From NCBI RefSeq assembly GCF_004364125.1, contig NZ_SNZV01000001.1, forward strand, positions 620,001 through 684,000: 64,000 nt of DNA, written 5' to 3'. Shown here one piece after another: positions 35,854 through 43,930 of this stretch (position 1 is its first letter; each line of letters opens with the position of its first letter). The position numbers and the translations under genes are program-made. Under the pieces are notes generated by a model. The model ran no database searches. It worked only from the letters and a program-made list of their open reading frames with translations, and was not told where the DNA came from. This DNA comes from Sphingobacterium paludis (GTDB lineage: Bacteria; Bacteroidota; Bacteroidia; Sphingobacteriales; Sphingobacteriaceae).

Positions 35854-35900
35854 AAGCCCGATTCTTGGTAGCGATTTGCTGTCAAGAATCGGGCTTTTTT
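35854..35900 (+). terminator. Strong rho-independent terminator after susD copy 2
   Basis: A perfect 14-bp stem (AAGCCCGATTCTTG at 35854-35867 with CAAGAATCGGGCTT at 35883-35896) is followed by TTTT. Its sequence differs from the hairpin that ends the first susCD unit. Confidence 0.92.
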
Positions 35901-36044
35901 GCTGCCAGTCTATACCGACAACGCTATCCATTGCTTATTGATCAGCAGGTTGAAAGACAATGCGATCCTACTTAGGTATGAGGTTTGGAATAATTCGGAC
36001 GCGGTATACTGCTTTTTATGTGCGTCTTTTTGTATGTTTACGCT

Positions 36045-37352
36045 ATGAAAAACACTTTGCTGGCTATAACGATGCTTTTCGCAACGTTTAAGCTATTCGG
36101 GCAAACATTTGATGTGAATCCAATAAAACGTGAGCTGGAGCAATCGCCGATCCTAAGGAATCATTTTTTTGGGGTATGTCTGTATGATTTGGATAGCAAC
36201 CGCTTTGTTATGGGTGTTAACGAGAATAAGCATTTTACACCGGCTTCAAACGCCAAAGTATTCACTTTATTTGCCGCACTGAAGTATCTTGGTGATTCTA
36301 TTGCGGGGCTGCACTACGTAGAGCGTGGCGACTCTCTTATTTTCTGGGGAACCGGCGACCCCACGTTTTTACACCATAGACATGATTCGGGTAAGGTTTT
36401 TAACTTCTTGAAAAAAAGTGATAAAAAGCTTTTTTATGCAATGGATGATTCAGCTGAAGAAACCTTTTACCGAAAAGGTTGGGCCGTGGAAGATTATGAG
36501 GAGTATTACCAACCCGAAATCAGCAGTTTTCCTATTTACGGCAATGTAGTCACGTTTCGGGAACAAGGTGGGCGGCTTAGCTCTTCTCCCAGCTATTTTC
36601 AGGCAGCGGTATCGCAGCAGGCCGATGGCAAGACGGACTATACGCTACGACGAAAGTTTGATACCAATCTTTTTGTACAAAATCGGAGCCATCCGCCCCA
36701 TAAGTATGTGAATGAAAAGCCTTTCAGGTATTCAACGGAATTATTTATCAAACTCCTTACGGATACCCTAAAGCGGGAGGTTTCGCTTATAAAAGCACCA
36801 CGCCCGGTGGAGGTGCAGACCATATATTCGACAGCTACGGCATCCTTATTACGTGAGATGATGCTGCCCAGCGATAACTTTCTGGCCGAACAGCTGCAGA
36901 TGATGGCCGCTCTAAAAAGATATCATGGATTTCGAACGGCACAGCTGCGGCAGGATATGGGTAAAGAGTTCTATGATTTCTTTCGTGATAAGGTAGACTT
37001 GTATGACGCTAGCGGGTTATCCAGCTATAATAAAGTGACACCACGTAGTATGGTCGAAGTGCTGTTAATGGTCGTGTCGATACTGCCGGACACGACTGCG
37101 CTCCATCAGCTGTTCCCGGCAGGTGGTGTGGACGGAACGCTGAAGCGAACCTATAAGCTCGATGCTGGCGAGCCCTTTGTTTGGGCAAAAACAGGTACCA
37201 TTAGCGCGGTGCACAATCAAAGTGGTTTTATTCGAACACGATCTGGACGCAACCTTGTTTTTTCCTTTCTCAATACAAACTTCTTGGGCGGTTCAAGCTC
37301 GGTGAGTAGGGAGATAGCGCGCGTGGTCACGTTCATTCGGCAGCACTATTAG
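36045..37352 (+). CDS. PBP4-type D-Ala-D-Ala carboxypeptidase/endopeptidase
   Basis: The ATG at 36045 begins a signal peptide (MKNTLLAITMLFATFKLFG); an earlier ATG at 36018 would add nine residues. The 435-residue product belongs to peptidase family S13 (DacB/PBP4). It has the SxxK motif in TPASNAKVFT (near residue 68), SDN in LPSDNFLAEQ (near 280) and KTG in WAKTGTISAVHNQSGFI (near 383). It cleaves peptidoglycan stem peptides or cross-links in the periplasm. It stands alone between the susCD terminator and the MFS operon. Length and motifs are normal for the family. Confidence 0.92.
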   Translation: MKNTLLAITMLFATFKLFGQTFDVNPIKRELEQSPILRNHFFGVCLYDLDSNRFVMGVNENKHFTPASNAKVFTLFAALKYLGDSIAGLHYVERGDSLIFWGTGDPTFLHHRHDSGKVFNFLKKSDKKLFYAMDDSAEETFYRKGWAVEDYEEYYQPEISSFPIYGNVVTFREQGGRLSSSPSYFQAAVSQQADGKTDYTLRRKFDTNLFVQNRSHPPHKYVNEKPFRYSTELFIKLLTDTLKREVSLIKAPRPVEVQTIYSTATASLLREMMLPSDNFLAEQLQMMAALKRYHGFRTAQLRQDMGKEFYDFFRDKVDLYDASGLSSYNKVTPRSMVEVLLMVVSILPDTTALHQLFPAGGVDGTLKRTYKLDAGEPFVWAKTGTISAVHNQSGFIRTRSGRNLVFSFLNTNFLGGSSSVSREIARVVTFIRQHY

Positions 37353-37430
37353 CGGATGTATAGGAATAATTCGTATTTTACTATTTCACTTTCTTATATT
37401 TAGTGAACATTGCTATATTCGCTATAATTT

Positions 37431-38738
37431 ATGCGCGTCATCAAAAAAAACGACAAACGCTTGATTCGTTCTTGGTCTATGTACGACTGGGCGAATTCTG
37501 CCTACAATTTGGTCATCACATCGACCATTTTTCCAGCTTATTATACAGCCATTACACAAACGGAAGAACATGGAGATGTCGTATCGTTCTTTGGTTTCGA
37601 AATCATCAATACCGCCTTATCAAACTTTAGTTTAGCTTGTGCGTACCTGATCATGGCAATTACGCTGCCGTTTATCTCCTCGTATGCCGATGTGCACGGA
37701 AAGAAAAAGCAGATCATGATGTTTTTTACCTATTTCGGGGCTTTATCGTGTATGGGCCTATTTTTCTTTCGACTAGAAACGCTCGAAATGAGTATTATCC
37801 TGTTTGCGTTGGCTGCCATGGGGTATATAGGGGGCGTGCTCTTCAACAATTCCTACTTGCCAGAAATTGCAACAGCAGACCAGCAAGATCGGGTAAGTGC
37901 GCAGGGATTTGCCTATGGCTATGTAGGCTGTGTGACCTTGCAAATTATCTGCCTCGTATTTATACTATCGCCGCAATGGTTTGGAATAACGGACCCTTCT
38001 TTTGGTCCGCGGTTGTCCTTCCTGCTGGTTGGTCTTTGGTGGGCGGGTTTTGCAAGCATTCCCTTCCGCGCACTACCTGGAAACCAGCGCTCTTCTATTC
38101 GTGCCTCGAAAAAGCTTTTTCGGACCGTGATTATAGAATTTAGAATTGTACTTCGTAAAATAGGCCGCATGATACGCATCAAACGTTTTTTGCCCGCCTA
38201 TTTTTTTTATGCATCCGGTGTACAGACCGTGATGATTGTGGCGGCGGCCTTCGGAGCGAAAGAGCTGAAAATGGAAAGCTCAAAACTTATTATTACCATA
38301 TTACTCATACAGTTGGTGGCTATCTTAGGCGCCCTTTTCATGTCCAAACTATCCGAGCGGTTTGGCAATATTAAGGTCTTGATAGCCGTTGTTACGGTTT
38401 GGCTGGGCATCTGCATTGCCGCATTTTTCGTGAGCAGCGAGATGGAATTTTATATCTTGGCTTGTGTTGTTGGTCTGGTGATGGGCGGAATACAGTCGCT
38501 CTCCCGATCCACATACTCCAAATTTTTACCCGAAGATATCAAAGACACGGCATCTTTTTTTAGCTTTTATGACGTGACCGAAAAACTGGCCATTGTCATG
38601 GGGCTACTCTCTTTCGCATTGATCGAGCAGATGACGCATAACATCCGCTATTCAGCACTGGCGTTATCTATTTTTTTTATCATAGGCGGGCTGCTTTTGC
38701 TTCGGGTTTTACGGTTTAACAAAGCAATGACTGCATGA
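37431..38738 (+). CDS. UMF1-family MFS transporter
   Basis: The 435-residue protein has about 12 membrane helices and the UMF1/Atg22-like N-terminal signature SWSMYDWANSAYNLVITSTIFP. Other family blocks are YIGGVLFNNSYLPEIA, SAQGFAYGYVGC and GLVMGGIQSLSRSTYSKFLPE. In bacteria the family's substrates are mostly unknown; Atg22 in yeast exports amino acids. Its last codon overlaps the start of the next gene by 4 nt (ATGA), and the LutA-like and epimerase genes follow closely, so it is the first gene of an operon. Confidence 0.9.
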   Translation: MRVIKKNDKRLIRSWSMYDWANSAYNLVITSTIFPAYYTAITQTEEHGDVVSFFGFEIINTALSNFSLACAYLIMAITLPFISSYADVHGKKKQIMMFFTYFGALSCMGLFFFRLETLEMSIILFALAAMGYIGGVLFNNSYLPEIATADQQDRVSAQGFAYGYVGCVTLQIICLVFILSPQWFGITDPSFGPRLSFLLVGLWWAGFASIPFRALPGNQRSSIRASKKLFRTVIIEFRIVLRKIGRMIRIKRFLPAYFFYASGVQTVMIVAAAFGAKELKMESSKLIITILLIQLVAILGALFMSKLSERFGNIKVLIAVVTVWLGICIAAFFVSSEMEFYILACVVGLVMGGIQSLSRSTYSKFLPEDIKDTASFFSFYDVTEKLAIVMGLLSFALIEQMTHNIRYSALALSIFFIIGGLLLLRVLRFNKAMTA

Positions 38739-39463
38739 AAGTACAACTCTTTATCCCTTGTGTAGTGGATCAAATTTACCCGGAGACTGCATTTAACAGT
38801 ATCAAACTGTTACAAAAAGCTGGTTGCGAAGTGGTTTACAATCCACAGCAAACCTGCTGCGGACAACTGGCTTACAATGCTGGTTTCTGGGACGAGGCTA
38901 AACGTATAGGCCTTAAATTTATAGCCGATTTTCCAGAAGACGCGTACATTGTGGCTCCCTCTGTTTCCTGCACAGGCATGGTGAAAGATGGTTACGATGA
39001 TTTGTTTACCAATTCAACCTTACATAATACCTGCCGGAATATACAATCCAATATGTATGAAATCAGCGACTTTCTGGTAAATGTGCTCAAAAAAGATTAC
39101 TTTGGAGCAGAGTTGGTCGGCACAGCGGTGTATCATCATTCCTGTTCGGGCGATCCTACGTCTAAGACCATCGGCGAAGCAAAACAACTCCTTAGCCAGG
39201 TTGGTGGATTGGAGTTGCTGGACATGCGCGAGCCGGACGGCTGTTGCGGTTTTGGAGGAGCTTTTGCTGTGAAATTTGAAGGGATCTCCTCGGCGATGGC
39301 AGAGCAACGCGTTTTGAATGCCATACAGGCAAAGGCAGACTTTATCATCTGCACCGATAGCACATGTATCATGCAATTGCAAGCCTATATTGATAAGCAG
39401 CAATTACCCATAAAAACAAAGCACATCGCCGATGTATTAACATCTGGTTGGGCAAACATATAA
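38735..39463 (+). CDS. LutA-like CCG-domain iron-sulfur protein
   Basis: The 242-residue protein contains two cysteine-rich CCG-type domains: PCVVDQIYPE with QTCCGQLAYNAG in the first half and HHSCSGD with GCCGFGGAFAVK in the second, plus CTDSTCIMQL near the end. This matches LutA/YkgE, a subunit of the LutABC lactate oxidation complex, where LutB and LutC are normally adjacent. Neither is present here. It overlaps the MFS gene by 4 nt and precedes the epimerase gene by 16 nt. It could act in lactate use with subunits encoded elsewhere, or as a heterodisulfide-reductase-like electron-transfer protein. Confidence 0.87.
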   Translation: MKVQLFIPCVVDQIYPETAFNSIKLLQKAGCEVVYNPQQTCCGQLAYNAGFWDEAKRIGLKFIADFPEDAYIVAPSVSCTGMVKDGYDDLFTNSTLHNTCRNIQSNMYEISDFLVNVLKKDYFGAELVGTAVYHHSCSGDPTSKTIGEAKQLLSQVGGLELLDMREPDGCCGFGGAFAVKFEGISSAMAEQRVLNAIQAKADFIICTDSTCIMQLQAYIDKQQLPIKTKHIADVLTSGWANI

Positions 39464-39479
39464 CACAAAAGCTAACATA

Positions 39480-40364
39480 ATGAACTCAAGAAGAACTTTT
39501 CTAAAAAATGCGGGGCTCGCGGCAGCAGGTCTTGCCTTGGCACCCTCGTTGGACGTTTTTGCAGCGAAGAAATCATGGTTTGACATATCGCTTGCCGAAT
39601 GGTCATTGCACAAAACGTTATTTAAGGGCGACCTAAAAAATATCGACTTTCCAGAACTGGCAGCGAAAAAATTTGGTATCTATGGTGTTGAATATGTGAA
39701 TCAATTCTTTAAGGATAAGGCGAAGGATATGACCTATTTAAAGGATTTGAACAACCGCGCAAAAGATAACGGTGTAACCAATGTGTTGATCATGATTGAC
39801 GGCGAAGGAAATCTCGGCGACGAAGATGCCAGCAAGCGTAAAACGGCCGTAGAGAACCACCATAAATGGATTGATGCCGCAGCATTTTTAGGATGTAAGG
39901 CTATCCGGGTAAATGCAGCGGGAAAAGGAACTCCTGAACAAGTGAAAAGCAATGTGGTTGAAAGTTTATCAGCCTTGGCCGATTATGGTAAAAAAGGGAA
40001 AATCAATGTGATTGTGGAAAACCATGGCGGCATATCGTCGCACGGCGATTGGCTAGCAGATGTGCTAAAGACCGTAAATAAAAAGAACTGCGGCAGTCTT
40101 CCTGATTTTGGCAACTTCTATGAATACGACCGCTACCAAGGGGTGCAAGATCTCATGCCTTTTGCCAAAGGGGTAAGCGCCAAGAGCCACGATTTCGATG
40201 CCAACGGTGATGAGACGCAAATCGATTATGAAAAAATGATGAAAATCGTGAAGAATGCCGGGTTTAAAGGCTTTGTTGGGATAGAATACGAAGGCTCTAA
40301 GCTTCCGGAAATGGAAGGTATCGCAGCAACAAAGAAATTATTGGAACGCTTTAAAACACTTTAA
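39480..40364 (+). CDS. Tat-exported sugar phosphate isomerase/epimerase-like protein
   Basis: A twin-arginine signal (NSRRTFLKNAGLAAAGLALA) precedes a xylose-isomerase-like TIM barrel (AP endonuclease 2 family). Barrel strands and putative metal ligands are seen in VIVENHGG, GSLPDFGNF, AKSHDFDANGD and FVGIEYEG. Folding before export suggests a metal-bound enzyme acting in the periplasm, probably on a sugar or keto-sugar. It follows the LutA-like gene by 16 nt. Exported members of this family in Bacteroidota often accompany ThuA and Gfo/Idh/MocA proteins; a ThuA gene lies 14 kb upstream. The substrate is unknown. Confidence 0.88.
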   Translation: MNSRRTFLKNAGLAAAGLALAPSLDVFAAKKSWFDISLAEWSLHKTLFKGDLKNIDFPELAAKKFGIYGVEYVNQFFKDKAKDMTYLKDLNNRAKDNGVTNVLIMIDGEGNLGDEDASKRKTAVENHHKWIDAAAFLGCKAIRVNAAGKGTPEQVKSNVVESLSALADYGKKGKINVIVENHGGISSHGDWLADVLKTVNKKNCGSLPDFGNFYEYDRYQGVQDLMPFAKGVSAKSHDFDANGDETQIDYEKMMKIVKNAGFKGFVGIEYEGSKLPEMEGIAATKKLLERFKTL

Positions 40365-40410
40365 CCAACTAGACAATCCACCTAACCATTAAAAGACGAA
40401 TTACACACTT

Positions 40411-41982
40411 ATGAGTCAACAACAAGACGAACTATTAGTTAGCCATTTAGCCAAGAAGGGATTGGATGATAAGATGGTATTGGGGCATCCGGCCAGCCTA
40501 TTTGTTCTGTTTTTTACAGAGATGTGGGAACGTTTTAGCTACTACGGCATGCGTGCCTTGTTAGTCACCTTTTTAATAACGGAGATTGCTGACAAGGGCT
40601 GGGGCTGGACCAATGCAGAGGCCATGGAACTGTATGGTTGGTACACCGGCCTAGTTTACGCGACACCGCTGATTGGGGGTATGATCGCAGATAGGCTAAC
40701 AGGCTATAAAAAAGCTATTATCCTAGGTGCCCTTATCATGACATTAGGCCACGCCTCCATGGCGTTAGAAGGGGAGGCTAAGGTCTTTTTTTACATTGGT
40801 TTAGGGTTGATGATCTTAGGCAATGGTTTATTTAAACCGAATATTTCCTCTATGGTAGGGCAGCTCTATCCAGACAATAGTGCAAAGAAGGACTCCGGTT
40901 ATACCATCTTTTATATGGGGATCAACGCAGGGGCTTTTTTAGGATCGTTGCTTTGTGGTTACATCGGCGAGAAGATCGGCTGGCACTACGGTTTTGGTTT
41001 AGCTGGCGTTTTTATGTTCTTCGGGATGTTGCAATTCTATTTCGGTCAACGCATATTTGGGGTCATCGGAGATTCGCCCAAAAAGGCGATTCAATTACCG
41101 AGCGATGCTGATGCCGTGCCGATTCCAGGTAAAGTGGTGCGCGATAGGCTGATCGTCGTTGCCGTGCTTGTGATTGCGAGCGTATTCTTTTTTCTCGCTT
41201 TTGAGCAGGCAGGTGGCTCGATGACAATTTTCGCCAAAAACTATACGCAACGTGTTTTGGAAGGAACAGCCGGCACAACGTTTAAATGGGTCGATGCGGC
41301 GCTAACGATATTACCTATCCTCGTGGTTACGTATGTGTTGACTCGCTTGGCGGGAAAGATCATTAAGCAATATCCGCTGACGATTATCTTCACGCTGATC
41401 TCCTTTTTCTCGATCATGCTTTTGGGCTTGTGGAAGGTGCACCGCGAGTTCACATCTGACGTCACTGAAGTGACGGTCGCTTGGTTCCAAATTCTGAACG
41501 CTTTTTTTATCGTCACGTTGGCTTCCTCGTTCAGTAAATTTTGGGAACGGGTTTGGAACCCTTCGGGACCTGTGAAGTTTGCTTTGGGGCTTATACTTGT
41601 CGGGGTCGGTTTCTTGGCGCTATCCTACGGAAGTATGCAGATTCCTCCTGGCGCTGCCACGGCTTCGGTCAGCATGATATGGCTTGTCCTTGCTTACTTT
41701 TTTCATACAACGGGCGAACTCTGCGTTTCGCCGGTGGGTTTGTCGTACATGAGTAAGCTGTCGCCACAGAAATTTATCGGTTTAATTTTTGGTTTTTGGT
41801 TTTTGGCATCGGCTATAGCAAACAAACTGGCTGGCTTGAGCGGCGGCTTGATCGATAAGATTACGGCTATGTATTCCATGTCGACTTTCTTCTTGATTAT
41901 CGCAGGCTTACCTATTGGTGCCGCCTTGCTTTTACTTGTTTTTAGTCCGCTATTGCGCAAGATGATGCATGGCATTAATTAA
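40411..41982 (+). CDS. POT-family proton-dependent oligopeptide transporter, copy 1
   Basis: The 523-residue protein has 12 to 14 membrane helices and the POT/PTR2 signatures: FTEMWERFSYYGMRALL (the ExxERFxYYG proton-coupling motif near residue 40), NGLFKPNISSMVGQLY and YTIFYMGINAGAFLGSLLCG. It imports di- and tripeptides with protons across the inner membrane. It lies 46 nt after the epimerase gene, and a hairpin follows its stop, so it may end that operon or be expressed separately. It is the first of three consecutive POT genes and is closest to copy 2. Confidence 0.93.
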   Translation: MSQQQDELLVSHLAKKGLDDKMVLGHPASLFVLFFTEMWERFSYYGMRALLVTFLITEIADKGWGWTNAEAMELYGWYTGLVYATPLIGGMIADRLTGYKKAIILGALIMTLGHASMALEGEAKVFFYIGLGLMILGNGLFKPNISSMVGQLYPDNSAKKDSGYTIFYMGINAGAFLGSLLCGYIGEKIGWHYGFGLAGVFMFFGMLQFYFGQRIFGVIGDSPKKAIQLPSDADAVPIPGKVVRDRLIVVAVLVIASVFFFLAFEQAGGSMTIFAKNYTQRVLEGTAGTTFKWVDAALTILPILVVTYVLTRLAGKIIKQYPLTIIFTLISFFSIMLLGLWKVHREFTSDVTEVTVAWFQILNAFFIVTLASSFSKFWERVWNPSGPVKFALGLILVGVGFLALSYGSMQIPPGAATASVSMIWLVLAYFFHTTGELCVSPVGLSYMSKLSPQKFIGLIFGFWFLASAIANKLAGLSGGLIDKITAMYSMSTFFLIIAGLPIGAALLLLVFSPLLRKMMHGIN

Positions 41983-42002
41983 TCCAACACAAGATCTTCT
42001 GT

Positions 42003-42036
42003 AAAAATGCGCGTAAAGATGTTACGCGCATTTTTT
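42003..42036 (+). terminator. Rho-independent terminator after POT copy 1
   Basis: AAAATGCGCGTAA (42004-42016) pairs with TTACGCGCATTTT (42022-42034) as a perfect 13-bp stem with a 5-nt loop, running into TTTTTT. Confidence 0.92.
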
Positions 42037-42089
42037 GTTTGTTCAAACCGATATTTTAATTGATTTGCTTATTTTTGGCCATCAAATAA

Positions 42090-43865
42090 ATGCGTATGAC
42101 AGAGAATTCTTCGGTTTCACTTGATAACCACGCAAGTGGAGAACGAGTATTGGGCCATCCGGCCGGTCTTTTCGTTCTTTTTTTTACCGAAATGTGGGAG
42201 CGCTTTTCGTTTTACGGAATGCGTGTGTTGTTGATCCAATTTTTAACCGCCTCCGTGTTGGGCGCAAACCCCGGCTGGGGATGGACAGCCGAACAGGCTG
42301 GTGCGCTCTACGGAACCTACGCGATGCTGCTGTACATTACTCCCATTTTCGGGGGGGTCATTGCCGATAAATATATTGGATCGCGCGCCGCTGTGATCAT
42401 CGGTGCTGCTATCATGACATTAGGGCATGCAGCCATGGCGTTTGATTCGCCGATCTTATTTTTCGTCGGTTTGGCCTGTTTAGTTATTGGTACCGGCTTC
42501 TTTAAACCCAATATGCCCGCGATTCTTGGCGAGATGTATAAGCTTCTACCGGAGAAAAAGGATGGCGCCTATACTATCTTTTACATGGGTGTGAATGCTG
42601 GTGCATTTTTCGGTATGATGCTTTGCGGCTACTTAGCGGAAACGGTAGGCTGGCACTGGGGTTTTGGTTTGGCAGGCATATTTATGTTGCTCGGCACCTT
42701 TCAGTTTTGGCTGGCAGGCCCACTGTTGGGAAGGTTGGGCATGCTCGATAAAACGAAGAACGCCGATCAAAGCGCTGCTACGGCAAATTTGGAAGCAGGG
42801 GAAACAACGCACAATAAATTTACCGGTCTGGATATCATCTTGATGATCGTGGTGGGTGTCATTGGCTTACTGTACGCCTTCAATGATCCGCTTTCCAAAA
42901 ACAATGTGCTTGATGTTTTTGCTTTTCTCGACACCGCGAACTTACGTGGCCAGAACATCATGGTCATCGGCGCGCTGCTTTTGTTTTTGGTTCTTATCGT
43001 GATGCGTATACAACGCTACGCGAAAGTCGTCCGTGATCGGATGTATGGTGTGATCCTGTTGGGATTCTTTCTCATTTTCTTCTTTATGAGCTTCGAGCAG
43101 GGAGCGACCTCGCTGGTTCTTGTTGCGCGTGACTATGTCGATCGGGAATTGACGGGAAACAGTTTGCTTGCCTTTAACGTGATGAATACCTTGCTTACCA
43201 TCGTGCCGTTGATTATCATTTCCTGGGTATTGATCAAGTTGGCCATAGTCACCTGGAAAAAAATAGCTTGGTCAAATATCATCTTGTTTCTCTGCTTTAT
43301 TTTAATTTGGGCAGCAGGGATATGGATGTTGTACAGTGAATTTTCCGCTGAAAAATCAGCGATTAAAGTATCTTGGTTCTCCATTTTAAATTCATTTTTC
43401 ATTATCGCCTTGGCTTCTTCTGTATCCAAAATCTGGGAGTCGAAGTTTAATCCTACAGCTGCGATGAAATATGGTTACGGTCTTATATTAGTCGCGATAG
43501 GCTTTTTAATACTTGGTTTTGGTTCGCTCGGCGCAAGCAGTGGGGCGAAGATCTCCATGATATTTTTAGTCTTGACCTATCTTTTTCATACATTGGGTGA
43601 GCTCTTTATTTCGCCTGTTGGATTGTCCTATGTGTCTAAACTGGTGCCTGCGCGGATGTTGGCGTTTATGTTCGGCATGTGGTATCTGGCCATTGCGATA
43701 GCACAGAAATTAGCAGCCATCTTAGGTGGGCAAGTGGAAACTATACAAGAAAACTATTCGCTCAGTCATTTCTTTTTCCTGTTCACCATTATTCCGGCAG
43801 CAGGAGGAATACTTGTAATGGTCCTGAATCCGCTTATTAAACGTTTAATGCACGGGATTAAATAA
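42090..43865 (+). CDS. POT-family proton-dependent oligopeptide transporter, copy 2
   Basis: This 591-residue POT transporter carries FTEMWERFSFYGMRVLL near residue 30, GTGFFKPNMPAILGEMY and YTIFYMGVNAGAFFGMMLCG. It is about 70 residues longer than copy 1. The extra length is mainly in the cytoplasmic loop between helices 6 and 7 (about 210-245, a hydrophilic Asn/Ala/Thr-rich stretch) and a following segment that includes DPLSKNNVLDVFAFLD. The start at 42090 is ATG, with a second in-frame ATG two codons later. It is flanked by terminators on both sides, so it is probably an independent transcription unit. Confidence 0.93.
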   Translation: MRMTENSSVSLDNHASGERVLGHPAGLFVLFFTEMWERFSFYGMRVLLIQFLTASVLGANPGWGWTAEQAGALYGTYAMLLYITPIFGGVIADKYIGSRAAVIIGAAIMTLGHAAMAFDSPILFFVGLACLVIGTGFFKPNMPAILGEMYKLLPEKKDGAYTIFYMGVNAGAFFGMMLCGYLAETVGWHWGFGLAGIFMLLGTFQFWLAGPLLGRLGMLDKTKNADQSAATANLEAGETTHNKFTGLDIILMIVVGVIGLLYAFNDPLSKNNVLDVFAFLDTANLRGQNIMVIGALLLFLVLIVMRIQRYAKVVRDRMYGVILLGFFLIFFFMSFEQGATSLVLVARDYVDRELTGNSLLAFNVMNTLLTIVPLIIISWVLIKLAIVTWKKIAWSNIILFLCFILIWAAGIWMLYSEFSAEKSAIKVSWFSILNSFFIIALASSVSKIWESKFNPTAAMKYGYGLILVAIGFLILGFGSLGASSGAKISMIFLVLTYLFHTLGELFISPVGLSYVSKLVPARMLAFMFGMWYLAIAIAQKLAAILGGQVETIQENYSLSHFFFLFTIIPAAGGILVMVLNPLIKRLMHGIK

Positions 43866-43875
43866 CTACAGCAAG

Positions 43876-43909
43876 CGGCCAACTTTTACGCAAAAAAGTT
43901 GGCCGTTTC
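43876..43909 (+). terminator. Rho-independent terminator after POT copy 2
   Basis: CGGCCAACTTTT (43876-43887) pairs with AAAAGTTGGCCG (43894-43905), followed by TTTCT. It lies 11 nt after the stop codon. Confidence 0.85.
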
Positions 43910-43930
43910 TATCCTAAATCTTTACCGATC

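Noticed and set aside
25049..35900. Invertible or phase-variable switching between the two susCD pairs
   Set aside because: Both pairs point the same way, no inverted repeats flank them, no recombinase is in the window, and silent divergence argues against frequent exchange.
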